From NCBI GenBank assembly GCA_030150485.1, contig JASLFZ010000056.1, positions 1-15,084 on the forward strand: 15,084 nucleotides of DNA, in the 5' to 3' direction. The DNA comes from Candidatus Saccharimonadales bacterium (lineage in GTDB: Bacteria; Patescibacteriota; Saccharimonadia; UBA4664; SCTI01). This document shows, one piece after another, positions 6,228 through 12,886 of this stretch (the stretch's first letter is position 1; every line of letters begins with the position of its first letter). The position numbers were made by a program, and so were the translations under genes. Under the pieces are notes generated by a model. The model ran no database searches, was not told the origin of the DNA, and saw only the letters and a program-made list of their open reading frames with translations.

Positions 6228-6650
6228 ATGCAGGCTGCCACTACCTCTAGCTGGTTAGATCGTTTTACTCTTTTGCTGCTTGTTACCATCCTTGCCGCTC
6301 CCGTAACCTATCTCGAAATTACGCAGCCAAGCTGGCACCAAATCCGCAGCGACACCCGCTCCATTACCAAGCTGGTCTCGCCCGCGCCCAAAGTCACAGC
6401 CACTCCGACGCTGCCGGCCACCTCGGTAACAACCGTGCATGGCACTACGGCGCCTCCAGCGCAAGCCAAAACCGCGACCACGAGCGCGCCGGTCAATTTG
6501 CGCGCCTCAAAATCGGTTAACTCGGCTATTTTGACTCAGATTCCTTCAGGCACAAGCGTGCAACTGGGGAGCGACATCGATGCCACCTGGCAGAGCGTGA
6601 CCTACCAAGGTAAAAGCGGCTACATTTACCGCGCATATCTGGAATATTGA
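6228..6650 (+). CDS. Membrane-anchored extracellular SH3b-domain protein
   Basis: 140 residues. A single N-terminal hydrophobic helix at about residues 12-29 acts as a signal anchor, followed by a Thr/Ala/Pro-rich linker to about residue 85. The C-terminal module of about 55 residues, from PVNLRASKSVNSAILTQIPSG through WQSVTYQGKSGYIYRAYLEY, has the NLR and GYI patterns of bacterial SH3 (SH3_3) domains. Such domains bind peptidoglycan or cell-wall peptides in secreted proteins. There is no attached hydrolase domain, so it is probably a wall-binding or adaptor protein. It starts 2 nt after the stop of the 5827 gene, suggesting coupled translation. Confidence 0.85.
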   Translation: MQAATTSSWLDRFTLLLLVTILAAPVTYLEITQPSWHQIRSDTRSITKLVSPAPKVTATPTLPATSVTTVHGTTAPPAQAKTATTSAPVNLRASKSVNSAILTQIPSGTSVQLGSDIDATWQSVTYQGKSGYIYRAYLEY

Positions 6651-6655
6651 GCATA

Positions 6656-6684
6656 CCGCTTACGCTGAGCGGAGCCTGATTTTT
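6656..6684 (+). terminator. Possible weak terminator after the SH3b gene
   Basis: CCGCT/AGCGG form a 5-bp stem (6656-6672) with a 7-nt loop. Five T residues occur 7 nt later (6680-6684), so spacing is poor. Confidence 0.25.
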
Positions 6685-6798
6685 CCATCCAAAATTAACA
6701 TAACTAACATGCGGCACTTATGTAATAAGCGCTAATGTAACCCTAGGCGGCGTGGACGATACTGAGCCTTACAATAGTAACTAATGGGGTGACTAGTT

Positions 6799-6975
6799 AT
6801 GAGCAACACACGCGGTCGGCGCATCAAACAATTAAAGGCCAATCCGTATGAAGATCCAGAGGTCTTTTACATGAGCCTGGAGGAGGCTAAAGAGGCCATC
6901 GCCAGTAAGTATGAGTTTCTGGCTGAGCGGATTGATCGAGCTAAACCAAGGCGGGCTCGACCGACTGGCAATTAG
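6799..6975 (+). CDS. Small basic protein of 58 residues, function unknown
   Basis: Begins MSNTRGRRIKQLKANPYEDP and continues through VFYMSLEEAKEAIASKYEFLAERIDRAKPRRARPTGN, ending in TAG. Basic ends flank a central acidic and helical EEAKEAIASKYEFLAERI segment. There is no TM helix or signal peptide, so it is cytoplasmic and might bind nucleic acid or ribosomes, but no family is recognised. GGGG lies about 10 nt upstream of ATG and a -10-like TACAAT is at 6770-6775, giving a short leader. Codon use looks like that of its neighbours, which favours a real gene. It converges on the polysaccharide deacetylase gene, 30 nt apart. Confidence 0.65.
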   Translation: MSNTRGRRIKQLKANPYEDPEVFYMSLEEAKEAIASKYEFLAERIDRAKPRRARPTGN

Positions 6976-7005
6976 CGGCCTCCGGCGCCTTAGTTTTGTC
7001 GCAAC

Positions 7006-8250
7006 CTAGGGCAGATAATAGGTCGCACGGATGCGGCTCAGGGTTAGCAGCCCGCCCGCGGACTGGATGGTGCCGGGATTGGTGGTGACGGCCGTCACGA
7101 AACCAGCCTGGCTCACCAAATTAAGTGTGGTATTGGTGTAGCCACCGTCTGGATAGGCGAAGTCGTCCACGCTGTGGCCCAGCTGCTGCTCAAGCTGCTG
7201 CTTGCCCTGATCAATCTGGAACTGCTGGACGGCGACCGGCTGCTGGGCTAAATCAAGATGGTCAACCGTATGCGAGCCAATGGTAAACAACGGGTTTTGA
7301 TCCAGCTGGCGGATCTCGTCCCAGCTCATATAGGCATCGCCACAGCTTGCGTTGCTACGATTAGCACCAATGCAATAATTGCTCACCGCCCCACCATCAA
7401 TAATGAAAAAGGCGGCCTTAAGGTTGTGCGCCTCCAAGTAGGGGATCACCGATTCCTGGGCCTCAAAGCCATCATCAAAGGTGATGATAACGGGCTTAGG
7501 AGGCAGGCTGGCGTGTCCGTGCAGCGCCGCCGCTAACAGGTCGAGCGTGATAGTGGTATAGCCACGTTGCTGGAGAACTTCCATTTGGGCATCAAAATCA
7601 TCTGGCGGCTTGTGATAAATCAGAATTGGAACGTTGGCGCTGGCGGTTGCCGGGGTGCGTGGGGCTGCCGCCGCCAGCGCCGCCGCGTGCGCCGCCTTCG
7701 CCGCCGCTGCCGTAGCGGCATCGGCCGCCTGCTTGGCACTGATGGCGGCCGTTAGCTTGGGCTCATCGGCGGTCAGCTCTTGCTTCAGTTGTGCCATGAG
7801 CTGCTTGGCCTCGCTCCGGTTGCCGCTCTCTAAGCTGATTTGAATTGCAGCGAGCTCCTGGTTTAGGCCATCGGCAGGGGAAACCTGTACACCAGCCTGC
7901 GCCTGCGCTGCTTCTAGCGCGCTGGCCTGGGCACGCAAATCGCGGAGCTGGCCGTAGGAGTAATGATTAGACGGTTCGTCGCCAGTTGGCTGGCTGCTCA
8001 TGCCTTGCAGCTGGGTAATATTGAGGGCCAGAGCCACAATTAGCAGCCCGAGCATGACCCCAAACGTCCCGCCAAGCTCACCGCGATAGCGCTGCCACCA
8101 AAGAGTTGGTGGCGCAGGGGGCAAGGTGCCGGCCACCTCACGTAACAGTGCCATCAGCGGCAGCGCCAGGAGCTGGACGGTTAGCTTAGAGGCGCTTGAG
8201 CGCCGAGAGCTTTTTTTGGCAGAGGACTTCTTGGTTTTTCGTTTAGCCAT
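7006..8250 (-). CDS. Membrane-anchored polysaccharide deacetylase (CE4/NodB family)
   Basis: 414 residues. A very basic Lys/Ser-rich N terminus (residues 1-22) precedes a TM helix at about 62-80. Next comes an Ala/Gln-rich helical, probably coiled-coil stalk to about residue 200, then the catalytic domain from VPILIYH. CE4 motifs are present: ITFDDG (catalytic Asp and metal-binding Asp, 256-261), HTVDH (zinc ligands His327 and His331), and FAYPDGGY near 364-371. The enzyme should remove N-acetyl groups from peptidoglycan or another exported glycan outside the cell. Two Cys (293, 303) in the catalytic domain may form a disulfide. Start at ATG 8250, 21 nt after the stop of the 9120 gene, so probably in one operon. 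The Shine-Dalgarno is weak. Confidence 0.92.
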   Translation of the reverse strand: MAKRKTKKSSAKKSSRRSSASKLTVQLLALPLMALLREVAGTLPPAPPTLWWQRYRGELGGTFGVMLGLLIVALALNITQLQGMSSQPTGDEPSNHYSYGQLRDLRAQASALEAAQAQAGVQVSPADGLNQELAAIQISLESGNRSEAKQLMAQLKQELTADEPKLTAAISAKQAADAATAAAAKAAHAAALAAAAPRTPATASANVPILIYHKPPDDFDAQMEVLQQRGYTTITLDLLAAALHGHASLPPKPVIITFDDGFEAQESVIPYLEAHNLKAAFFIIDGGAVSNYCIGANRSNASCGDAYMSWDEIRQLDQNPLFTIGSHTVDHLDLAQQPVAVQQFQIDQGKQQLEQQLGHSVDDFAYPDGGYTNTTLNLVSQAGFVTAVTTNPGTIQSAGGLLTLSRIRATYYLP

Positions 8251-8271
8251 GGTGGTGTTTACATCCTATCA

Positions 8272-9120
8272 TCACTCGGTTGGGCTCCCGCTTTCGGTGC
8301 CAAGTATGTCGCGACCGTAGCGATTGTACTCGTTAACATCGGCATTATATTGATTAATTTGGGCGTTAATCCCAGGCACCATCGCGTTATACTTATCGAC
8401 CTCGCCGGCTTTCAGCAAAGCCTGCATGATTGCTTTAGTCTGGTTAATCTGTGTGCTCAGCTGAGTGACCTGCGTTTGCAAACCATCAAAAGCTTGCTCA
8501 AACTGGGCGTGATAGGCCACGAGCTGGGCTCGATTGCCCAGATAGCGGGCGTAGTTTGCTTCAAGCGTTGGGGGCAGTTTGGCGTACTCTGTCCCGAGCA
8601 CCGAGTAGAGCTCGTCGTCGCGTTCTCCCGGCTCGGTTTGGGCGTAAATTTGCAGCTGGCTGGTGATATTGGGGTCGGTAATATGGGCTGCTACCTGCTC
8701 CATCTGGGCGTCTACTTGCTTGCGCTCACCCTGGCTCATACGCTGATAGACCGGGTGTAGCATCTCGTAGGCCGCCGTCACCACCATCTCGTTTTGGAGC
8801 GCCGGCTCGCTGACGTCCAATAGATAAATATGCTCGCTGGAGAGGTAGCAGCCCAGTTCGGCCACCTTATTATCGGTGATATTACAGTGCTGCACCATCT
8901 CCGTCCGGGTGGTCACAATTTGGGGGTTGGCGCGGTAAAACATGCGGCGGCCAGCCGGAGTTAGATGGGCCTGCGTAGCCAGCTGAGCGATGCGAGTAGG
9001 GGGCTTATAGGAACGCAAAAAGTACCAATCGCTCAGCGCGTAGCGATTAATAAACAGCGCGTAGTAAGTCACTACGCCAATAATAACCAACCCAAACGGT
9101 ATCCACATGCGCTTAGCCAT
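8272..9120 (-). CDS. Membrane-anchored metallopeptidase-like protein with a degraded zinc motif
   Basis: 282 residues. An N-terminal TM helix at about residues 6-24 anchors an outer domain. Cys79 and Cys91 (ELGCY) could form a disulfide. The segment VTAAYEMLHPVYQRMS aligns with a family I recall as carrying TAAHEMLHAxYxR, a zincin-like HExxH, followed by LGTE with a possible third ligand (Glu178 here). In this protein the first His is Tyr118 (codon 8767-8769). The C-terminal third is coiled coil, with Gln/Asn/Leu repeats at about 205-265. The ATG is preceded by TGA-TACAAT ending 6 nt upstream, a leaderless arrangement. The polysaccharide deacetylase follows 21 nt downstream, suggesting an envelope-related role. 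The family assignment is from memory; function is unproven. Confidence 0.75.
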   Translation of the reverse strand: MAKRMWIPFGLVIIGVVTYYALFINRYALSDWYFLRSYKPPTRIAQLATQAHLTPAGRRMFYRANPQIVTTRTEMVQHCNITDNKVAELGCYLSSEHIYLLDVSEPALQNEMVVTAAYEMLHPVYQRMSQGERKQVDAQMEQVAAHITDPNITSQLQIYAQTEPGERDDELYSVLGTEYAKLPPTLEANYARYLGNRAQLVAYHAQFEQAFDGLQTQVTQLSTQINQTKAIMQALLKAGEVDKYNAMVPGINAQINQYNADVNEYNRYGRDILGTESGSPTE

Positions 9121-9126
9121 AAGCGT

Positions 9127-9135
9127 ATTGTATCA
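9127..9135 (-). promoter_or_regulatory. Extended -10 of the 9120 gene, leaderless-type
   Basis: On the minus strand TGA-TACAAT, with the hexamer at 9127-9132 and 6 nt to the ATG. It lies in the 23-bp gap after the Fur-family gene and suggests independent transcription. Confidence 0.55.
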
Positions 9136-9143
9136 GGAAGTAC

Positions 9144-9572
9144 TCAGTTTAGCAGGTAGGGCTCGCGCTGCTGGCAGGCCGCACAGATGCCGGTGATCTC
9201 AAATGAGTGCGACTCGTGCCGAAAGCCCTGGTGCGCTGCCAGCGCCTCGATGCTGGCCTCAAAGCCCGCATCGTGAATGGTGGTGGTAACTCCGCAGCGG
9301 CTGCAGGCAATGTGGTGATGGTGCGGGCTGAAGGCGTCGGTTAGCTCCACCTTGCGCTCGCCGGCAATAACTACGTCTTGAACAATGCCGAGCTGGCGGA
9401 ATAGAGCCAGCGTCCGGTACAGCGAGGCGGTATCAAGCTGGCCGGCCATTTTGATGTGCAACTGGCGCATAGTCAGCGCCGGGTTACCTTTTAGCACCTT
9501 AAAAACGGCTTGGCGCGGGGGAGTGTTGCGCAAGCCGGCGTCGCGTAAGAGTTCAAGCAAGGCGTAATCCAT
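9144..9572 (-). CDS. Fur-family metalloregulator (Zur/Fur/Mur type)
   Basis: 142 residues, usual for the family. The N-terminal winged helix has GLRNTPPRQAVFKVL and the recognition-helix region LDTASLYRTLALF. The dimerisation domain has DAFSPHHHH (His84-87) as the regulatory metal site and two CxxC pairs (Cys90/93 and Cys130/133) for a structural zinc. When metal-loaded such proteins repress uptake genes. Which metal cannot be decided from the sequence alone; Zn is favoured by the adjacent znu-like operon, though Mn is possible. It is transcribed divergently from that operon, and a Fur-box-like palindrome covers the -35 of both. TATGCT ends 6 nt before the ATG, so the mRNA should be leaderless. 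Confidence 0.93.
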   Translation of the reverse strand: MDYALLELLRDAGLRNTPPRQAVFKVLKGNPALTMRQLHIKMAGQLDTASLYRTLALFRQLGIVQDVVIAGERKVELTDAFSPHHHHIACSRCGVTTTIHDAGFEASIEALAAHQGFRHESHSFEITGICAACQQREPYLLN

Positions 9573-9578
9573 TGCAGT

Positions 9579-9631
9579 AGCATAGCGTTATTGCGAATTA
9601 TTTGCAAATACAGTTACGCATCAGGTATACA
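9579..9631. promoter_or_regulatory. Divergent promoters sharing one palindromic -35, leaderless on both sides
   Basis: TTGCAA (9602-9607) is its own reverse complement. Leftward it is 17 bp from TATGCT (9579-9584, minus strand), which is 6 nt from the regulator's ATG. Rightward it is 18 bp from TATACA (9626-9631), which is 6 nt from the binding-protein ATG at 9638. Confidence 0.65.
9591..9607. promoter_or_regulatory. Fur-family operator (17-bp palindrome)
   Basis: TTGCGAATTATTTGCAA is a palindrome about its centre base with a single mismatched pair, and has the TGCAAAT-n-ATTTGCA look of known Fur/Mur boxes. It overlaps the shared -35, so one bound dimer could block both the regulator gene and the transporter operon. 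Confidence 0.65.
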
Positions 9632-9637
9632 GAGACT

Positions 9638-10564
9638 ATGGAATTACGTTTCAATCGTACAGTTAGAGTAATGATTATTGTTGTCGCGGTAACTGTCGGG
9701 CTGGTGGTGCTCGGCGTGCAGGCCGCCCGCCGCGCCAGCGTCGCCAGTGGCAAGATCCAGGTGGTGGCGGCCGAAAACTTCTGGGGGAGTATTGCCGCCC
9801 AAATTGGTGGCACTCATGTGCGGGTCACCTCCATTATTAGCGATCCTAACGCCGATCCGCACCTCTATGAGTCGGACGCTCGCGATGCGGCGGCGGTTGG
9901 CAGCGCCCGCCTTGTTATCGAAAACGGGCTGGGCTACGACGATTTTATCGATAAGCTGCTGAACGCCGCGCCCAGCAGTCGGCGCTACGTGCTGTCGGCC
10001 CAAAAGATTTTAGGGATTACCGGGACTGACCCTAACCCGCACATCTGGTATGACACCTCGCGCGTCCCGATCGTGGCCGCCGCCATCGGGCACCAGCTTG
10101 CCACCGCCGACCCAGCCAACGCGGCTGCCTACGCCACCAACCTGGCTGCATTCGACGTCTCGCTGCAGCCCATCAGCGCTACCGTTGCCGCCATCAAGCA
10201 CCAGTATGCTGGCACCCCCATAGCGTACACCGAGCGGGTTCCTGGCTATCTGTTGGCGAGCGCTGGGCTCGCGATCAAAACCCCGCCCGGTTTTGCCAGT
10301 GCCATCGAAGATGGCAACGAGCCCAGCCCGGCCGATGCGGCTGCCATGGATAGCCTCATTACCACTCGCAGCATCAAAGTCTTGCTTTATAACGCCCAAG
10401 CTACTAGTGCCGTGACGGAGCACATCAAAACCCTGGCCAAGCAGGCTGGTATCCCGATTGTGGCGGTTACCGAGACGCTGCCCACCAACCAACCGACCTA
10501 CCAGGCGTGGCAGCTGAGCCAGGCCCAAGCATTACTTGCAGCGCTCGGTGGCAAGAACTCATAA
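9638..10564 (+). CDS. Metal ABC transporter substrate-binding protein (cluster A-I, ZnuA/MntA-like)
   Basis: 308 residues. An N-terminal hydrophobic helix at about residues 10-28 without a lipobox Cys makes it a membrane-anchored or cleaved exported protein. The mature part has family segments around each metal ligand: DPHLYE (His75), NPHIWYD (His135), YTERVPGY (Glu199) and VTETLP (Glu279). Zn-type ZnuA usually has His at the third position, whereas Mn-type PsaA/MntC has Glu, so specificity is open. There is no His-rich loop. The frame extends to TTG 9602, but that lies in the operator; ATG 9638 follows the -10 by 6 nt. It is the first gene of a three-gene operon with an ATPase and a permease. 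Confidence 0.92.
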   Translation: MELRFNRTVRVMIIVVAVTVGLVVLGVQAARRASVASGKIQVVAAENFWGSIAAQIGGTHVRVTSIISDPNADPHLYESDARDAAAVGSARLVIENGLGYDDFIDKLLNAAPSSRRYVLSAQKILGITGTDPNPHIWYDTSRVPIVAAAIGHQLATADPANAAAYATNLAAFDVSLQPISATVAAIKHQYAGTPIAYTERVPGYLLASAGLAIKTPPGFASAIEDGNEPSPADAAAMDSLITTRSIKVLLYNAQATSAVTEHIKTLAKQAGIPIVAVTETLPTNQPTYQAWQLSQAQALLAALGGKNS

Positions 10565-10571
10565 TGAGCTT

Positions 10572-11393
10572 ATGAAAACGTTGACGGCTAACCCGGTTGT
10601 GCTGCGCGATGCCTCGTTGTATTACGGGGCGCGATGTATTTGGCATGAGCTTAATCTGACAGTCAAGCGAGGGGAGTTTATCGCGGTACTGGGCCCCAAC
10701 GGCTCGGGTAAAACCAGCCTGTTGCGGGCCTTATTGGGGCTGCAGCCGCTAGTGGGTGGAGAGATAGAGGTTTTGGGGCGTCGCCCCCGCCACGGCAACC
10801 GCGCCATCGGCTACATTCCGCAGCAAAAGACCTTTGATGCTAACCTGCCGGTGCGCGGGCGGGATTTGGTCGGCTTTGGACTTAATGGTCGTCGCCTCGG
10901 CTTTGGGCGGGGGAATGCGAGTGCGGTTGAGGCGGCCATCGCGGCGGTGGGCGCCGGCGATTTTGCTGATAAGCCGCTGGGGCGGCTGTCCGGCGGCGAG
11001 CAACAGCGCTTGCGGGTCGCCCAGGCGCTGGTAGGCGACCCGCAGCTCTTGCTGTGCGACGAGCCCTTGCTCTCGCTCGATCTCTCCCAGCAACAGGTGG
11101 TCAGCGAGCTGATTGATCGCCGCCGCCGGGAGGCCCATACGGCGGTTATTTTTGTCACCCACGATATTAACCCGGTGCTACCCATCGTGGATCGTGTCCT
11201 GTACTTGGTGGCCGGGAGGTGGGTGATAGGCGCGCCGCAGGAGATACTCACGAGCACCACGCTGAGTCAGTTGTATGACGCACCGGTGGAGGTGTTGCGT
11301 ATTAAAGGTCGCATCATCGTGATGGGTGGCGGCGAGGATTTGCACACGGAGCCGGGCGCGCACCATCATCACCACGGAGCCCGCCATGAGTAA
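10572..11393 (+). CDS. Metal ABC transporter ATPase (ZnuC/MntB-like)
   Basis: 273 residues. Powers import by the adjacent binding protein and permease at the cytoplasmic face. Walker A is GPNGSGKT (41-48), the Q-loop is near YIPQQK (81-86), the signature is LSGGEQQ (139-145), Walker B ends in LLLCDEP (159-165) and the switch His is in VTHD (197). All catalytic residues are present. The C-terminal tail carries five consecutive His (264-268) plus further His, possibly binding Zn or buffering metal. An upstream frame extension to 10536 would overlap the binding-protein gene; ATG 10572 lies 7 nt after its stop. The end overlaps the permease start by 8 nt. Confidence 0.94.
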   Translation: MKTLTANPVVLRDASLYYGARCIWHELNLTVKRGEFIAVLGPNGSGKTSLLRALLGLQPLVGGEIEVLGRRPRHGNRAIGYIPQQKTFDANLPVRGRDLVGFGLNGRRLGFGRGNASAVEAAIAAVGAGDFADKPLGRLSGGEQQRLRVAQALVGDPQLLLCDEPLLSLDLSQQQVVSELIDRRRREAHTAVIFVTHDINPVLPIVDRVLYLVAGRWVIGAPQEILTSTTLSQLYDAPVEVLRIKGRIIVMGGGEDLHTEPGAHHHHHGARHE

Positions 11394-12195
11394 CCTGCTT
11401 CTGTACCTGGGCCAGCCCTTTGCCCAGCACGCGCTGTTGGCTGCAACCTTGGTAGCACTAAGCTGCGGGTTGATTGCGCCCTTTGTAATTAACCGCGGTA
11501 TGGCCTTTGCCGTCCACGGTATCAGCGAGCTGGCCTTTACCGGCGCCGCGACCGGCCTACTACTCGCGAACAATCCCATCGCCGGCGCCCTGGTTGGCGG
11601 CCTAATCGTGGCGGTGATTATGGGATTGCTGGGAGTGCGCGAACGGGAGCGCGACTCTTCCATCGGCGTCATTTTGGCCTTTGGTTTAGGTCTCGGCATT
11701 TTGCTGCTCAGCTTTTATCGCGGTTTTGCCACGGAGGCCACCAACATCTTGTTCGGTAATATTTTTGGCGTTAGCAGCGGCCAGCTCCTGCTGCTGCTCG
11801 CAGTAGGGGTGGCGGTGATTTTGGCGCTGGCCACGCTGTACCGCCCGCTCCAGTTTGCCTCGATCGATGCCGAGGTGGCCGAAGCCAAGGGCGTGCCTAC
11901 GCGGCTGCTCGGCATCGCCTTTTTGCTCATTCTGGCGCTCACCGTCACCGCTGCCGCTCAGATTGTCGGCACGCTACTGGTGCTGAGTCTCGCTATCACG
12001 CCGGCCGCCGCCGCCATGCGCCTTTCGGCGCGGCCTATTGCGGTAGCGGCTCTTTCCGTCCTTTTCGCAGTGCTAGCGAGCGATGGCGGCTTGCTGGCAA
12101 GCCTGGCGGCCCCAACTATCAAGCCGAGTGTTTTTATCACCTTCATTAGCTTTGGAATTTACGCGCTGAGCCGCTTATCCCGCGTGCGCAGCTAG
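11386..12195 (+). CDS. Metal ABC transporter permease (ABC-3 family, ZnuB/MntC-like)
   Basis: 269 residues, almost all in hydrophobic helices, with about eight TM segments. Typical ABC-3 features are FVINRGMAFAVHGISELAFTGAA near the N terminus, the cytoplasmic EAKGVPTRLLG coupling region around residues 166-176 and the QIVGTLLVLSLAITPAAAA helix at about 192-210. It forms the channel of the metal importer. ATG 11386 has GGAG 6 nt upstream and overlaps the end of the ATPase gene by 8 nt, so translation is probably coupled. The operon ends 24 nt before the next gene, which has its own -10. Confidence 0.94.
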   Translation: MSNLLLYLGQPFAQHALLAATLVALSCGLIAPFVINRGMAFAVHGISELAFTGAATGLLLANNPIAGALVGGLIVAVIMGLLGVRERERDSSIGVILAFGLGLGILLLSFYRGFATEATNILFGNIFGVSSGQLLLLLAVGVAVILALATLYRPLQFASIDAEVAEAKGVPTRLLGIAFLLILALTVTAAAQIVGTLLVLSLAITPAAAAMRLSARPIAVAALSVLFAVLASDGGLLASLAAPTIKPSVFITFISFGIYALSRLSRVRS

Positions 12196-12207
12196 TCACC
12201 TCTGCGC

Positions 12208-12213
12208 TATAGT
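12208..12213 (+). promoter_or_regulatory. -10 element of the HAD phosphatase gene, leaderless-type
   Basis: TATAGT, then exactly 6 nt to GTG 12220. The intervening AGGGAG is purine-rich, but too close to the GTG for an efficient Shine-Dalgarno. Confidence 0.5.
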
Positions 12214-12219
12214 AGGGAG

Positions 12220-12882
12220 GTGCCTATTCCAACTCTCATTATTGATTTTGATAGTACGTTCGTCAGCCTCGAATCGCTTGATGAGCTGGCGCAGCTCGCG
12301 CTGGCCGATAATCCCCAGCGCACCGAGATTATGGAGCAGCTCTCCAGTCTGACCGATCTCGGAATGGAGGGTAAGATCGGGTTTGGTGAGTCGCTCCAGC
12401 GTCGCCTGGCCATGTTCCGCGCCAATCGCACGCATGTGCAGGCGCTCATTGAGCTGCTGCGGGAGAACGTTACGCCATCCATCCGGCGCCACCAAGACTT
12501 TTTCCGTTCTAACGCCGACTGCATTTATATTATTTCGGGTGGTTTTGCCGACTACATTTGGCCGGTCGCCGAGCAGTTTGGCTTGGCCAAAGACCATGTG
12601 CTGGCCAACCACTTTACCTTTACGGCTGATGGCGACATTAGCGGCTGCGACCGGACCTGTCCTCTTGCCAACGACGATGGCAAGCCCAAGCAGGTAGCCG
12701 ACATGAACCTGCCCAGCCCGGTGTATGTGATTGGCGACGGCTACACCGACTACCAAATTAAGGCCCGTGGCTACGCCGACAAGTTCTTTGCTTTTAATGA
12801 AAATGTCAGCCGCTCCACCGCCGTAGAGCAGGCCGATGGCGTCCTTACCAGTTTCGACCAACTTATCCCTAAGCTCGCCTAA
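12220..12882 (+). CDS. Phosphoserine phosphatase-like HAD hydrolase
   Basis: 220 residues from a GTG start. HAD motif I is IIDFDST with nucleophile Asp9 and acid/base Asp11. Motif II is IISGG with Ser106, motif III Lys lies in DGKPKQ (155-157), and motif IV is GDGYTD with Asp173 and Asp177. The cap region has GFGESLQRRLAMF, matching SerB-type enzymes, which release serine from phosphoserine. No other serine-pathway gene is in the window, so a related HAD substrate is possible. The start follows TATAGT by 6 nt. It converges on the PQ-loop-like gene, with 4 nt between the two stops. Confidence 0.88.
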   Translation: MPIPTLIIDFDSTFVSLESLDELAQLALADNPQRTEIMEQLSSLTDLGMEGKIGFGESLQRRLAMFRANRTHVQALIELLRENVTPSIRRHQDFFRSNADCIYIISGGFADYIWPVAEQFGLAKDHVLANHFTFTADGDISGCDRTCPLANDDGKPKQVADMNLPSPVYVIGDGYTDYQIKARGYADKFFAFNENVSRSTAVEQADGVLTSFDQLIPKLA

Positions 12883-12886
12883 GGCT

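Noticed and set aside
6690..6712. AT-rich stretch with TTAACATAACTAACAT as a further copy of the palindromic repeat
   Set aside because: Only short matches to the arm and no complementary partner; too weak to count.
6784..6792. Minimal ORF ATG-GGG-TGA before the 58-residue gene
   Set aside because: Two codons can occur by chance; no conserved peptide or attenuator structure is visible.
11361..11378. His run in the ATPase tail as a vector-derived purification tag
   Set aside because: It is followed by more natural sequence, overlaps the permease start, and His-rich tails occur naturally in metal transporters.
12196..12861. 221-residue open frame on the minus strand opposite the HAD phosphatase gene
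   Set aside because: It mirrors the codon pattern of the phosphatase, which has all four HAD motifs; the antisense product matches no family.
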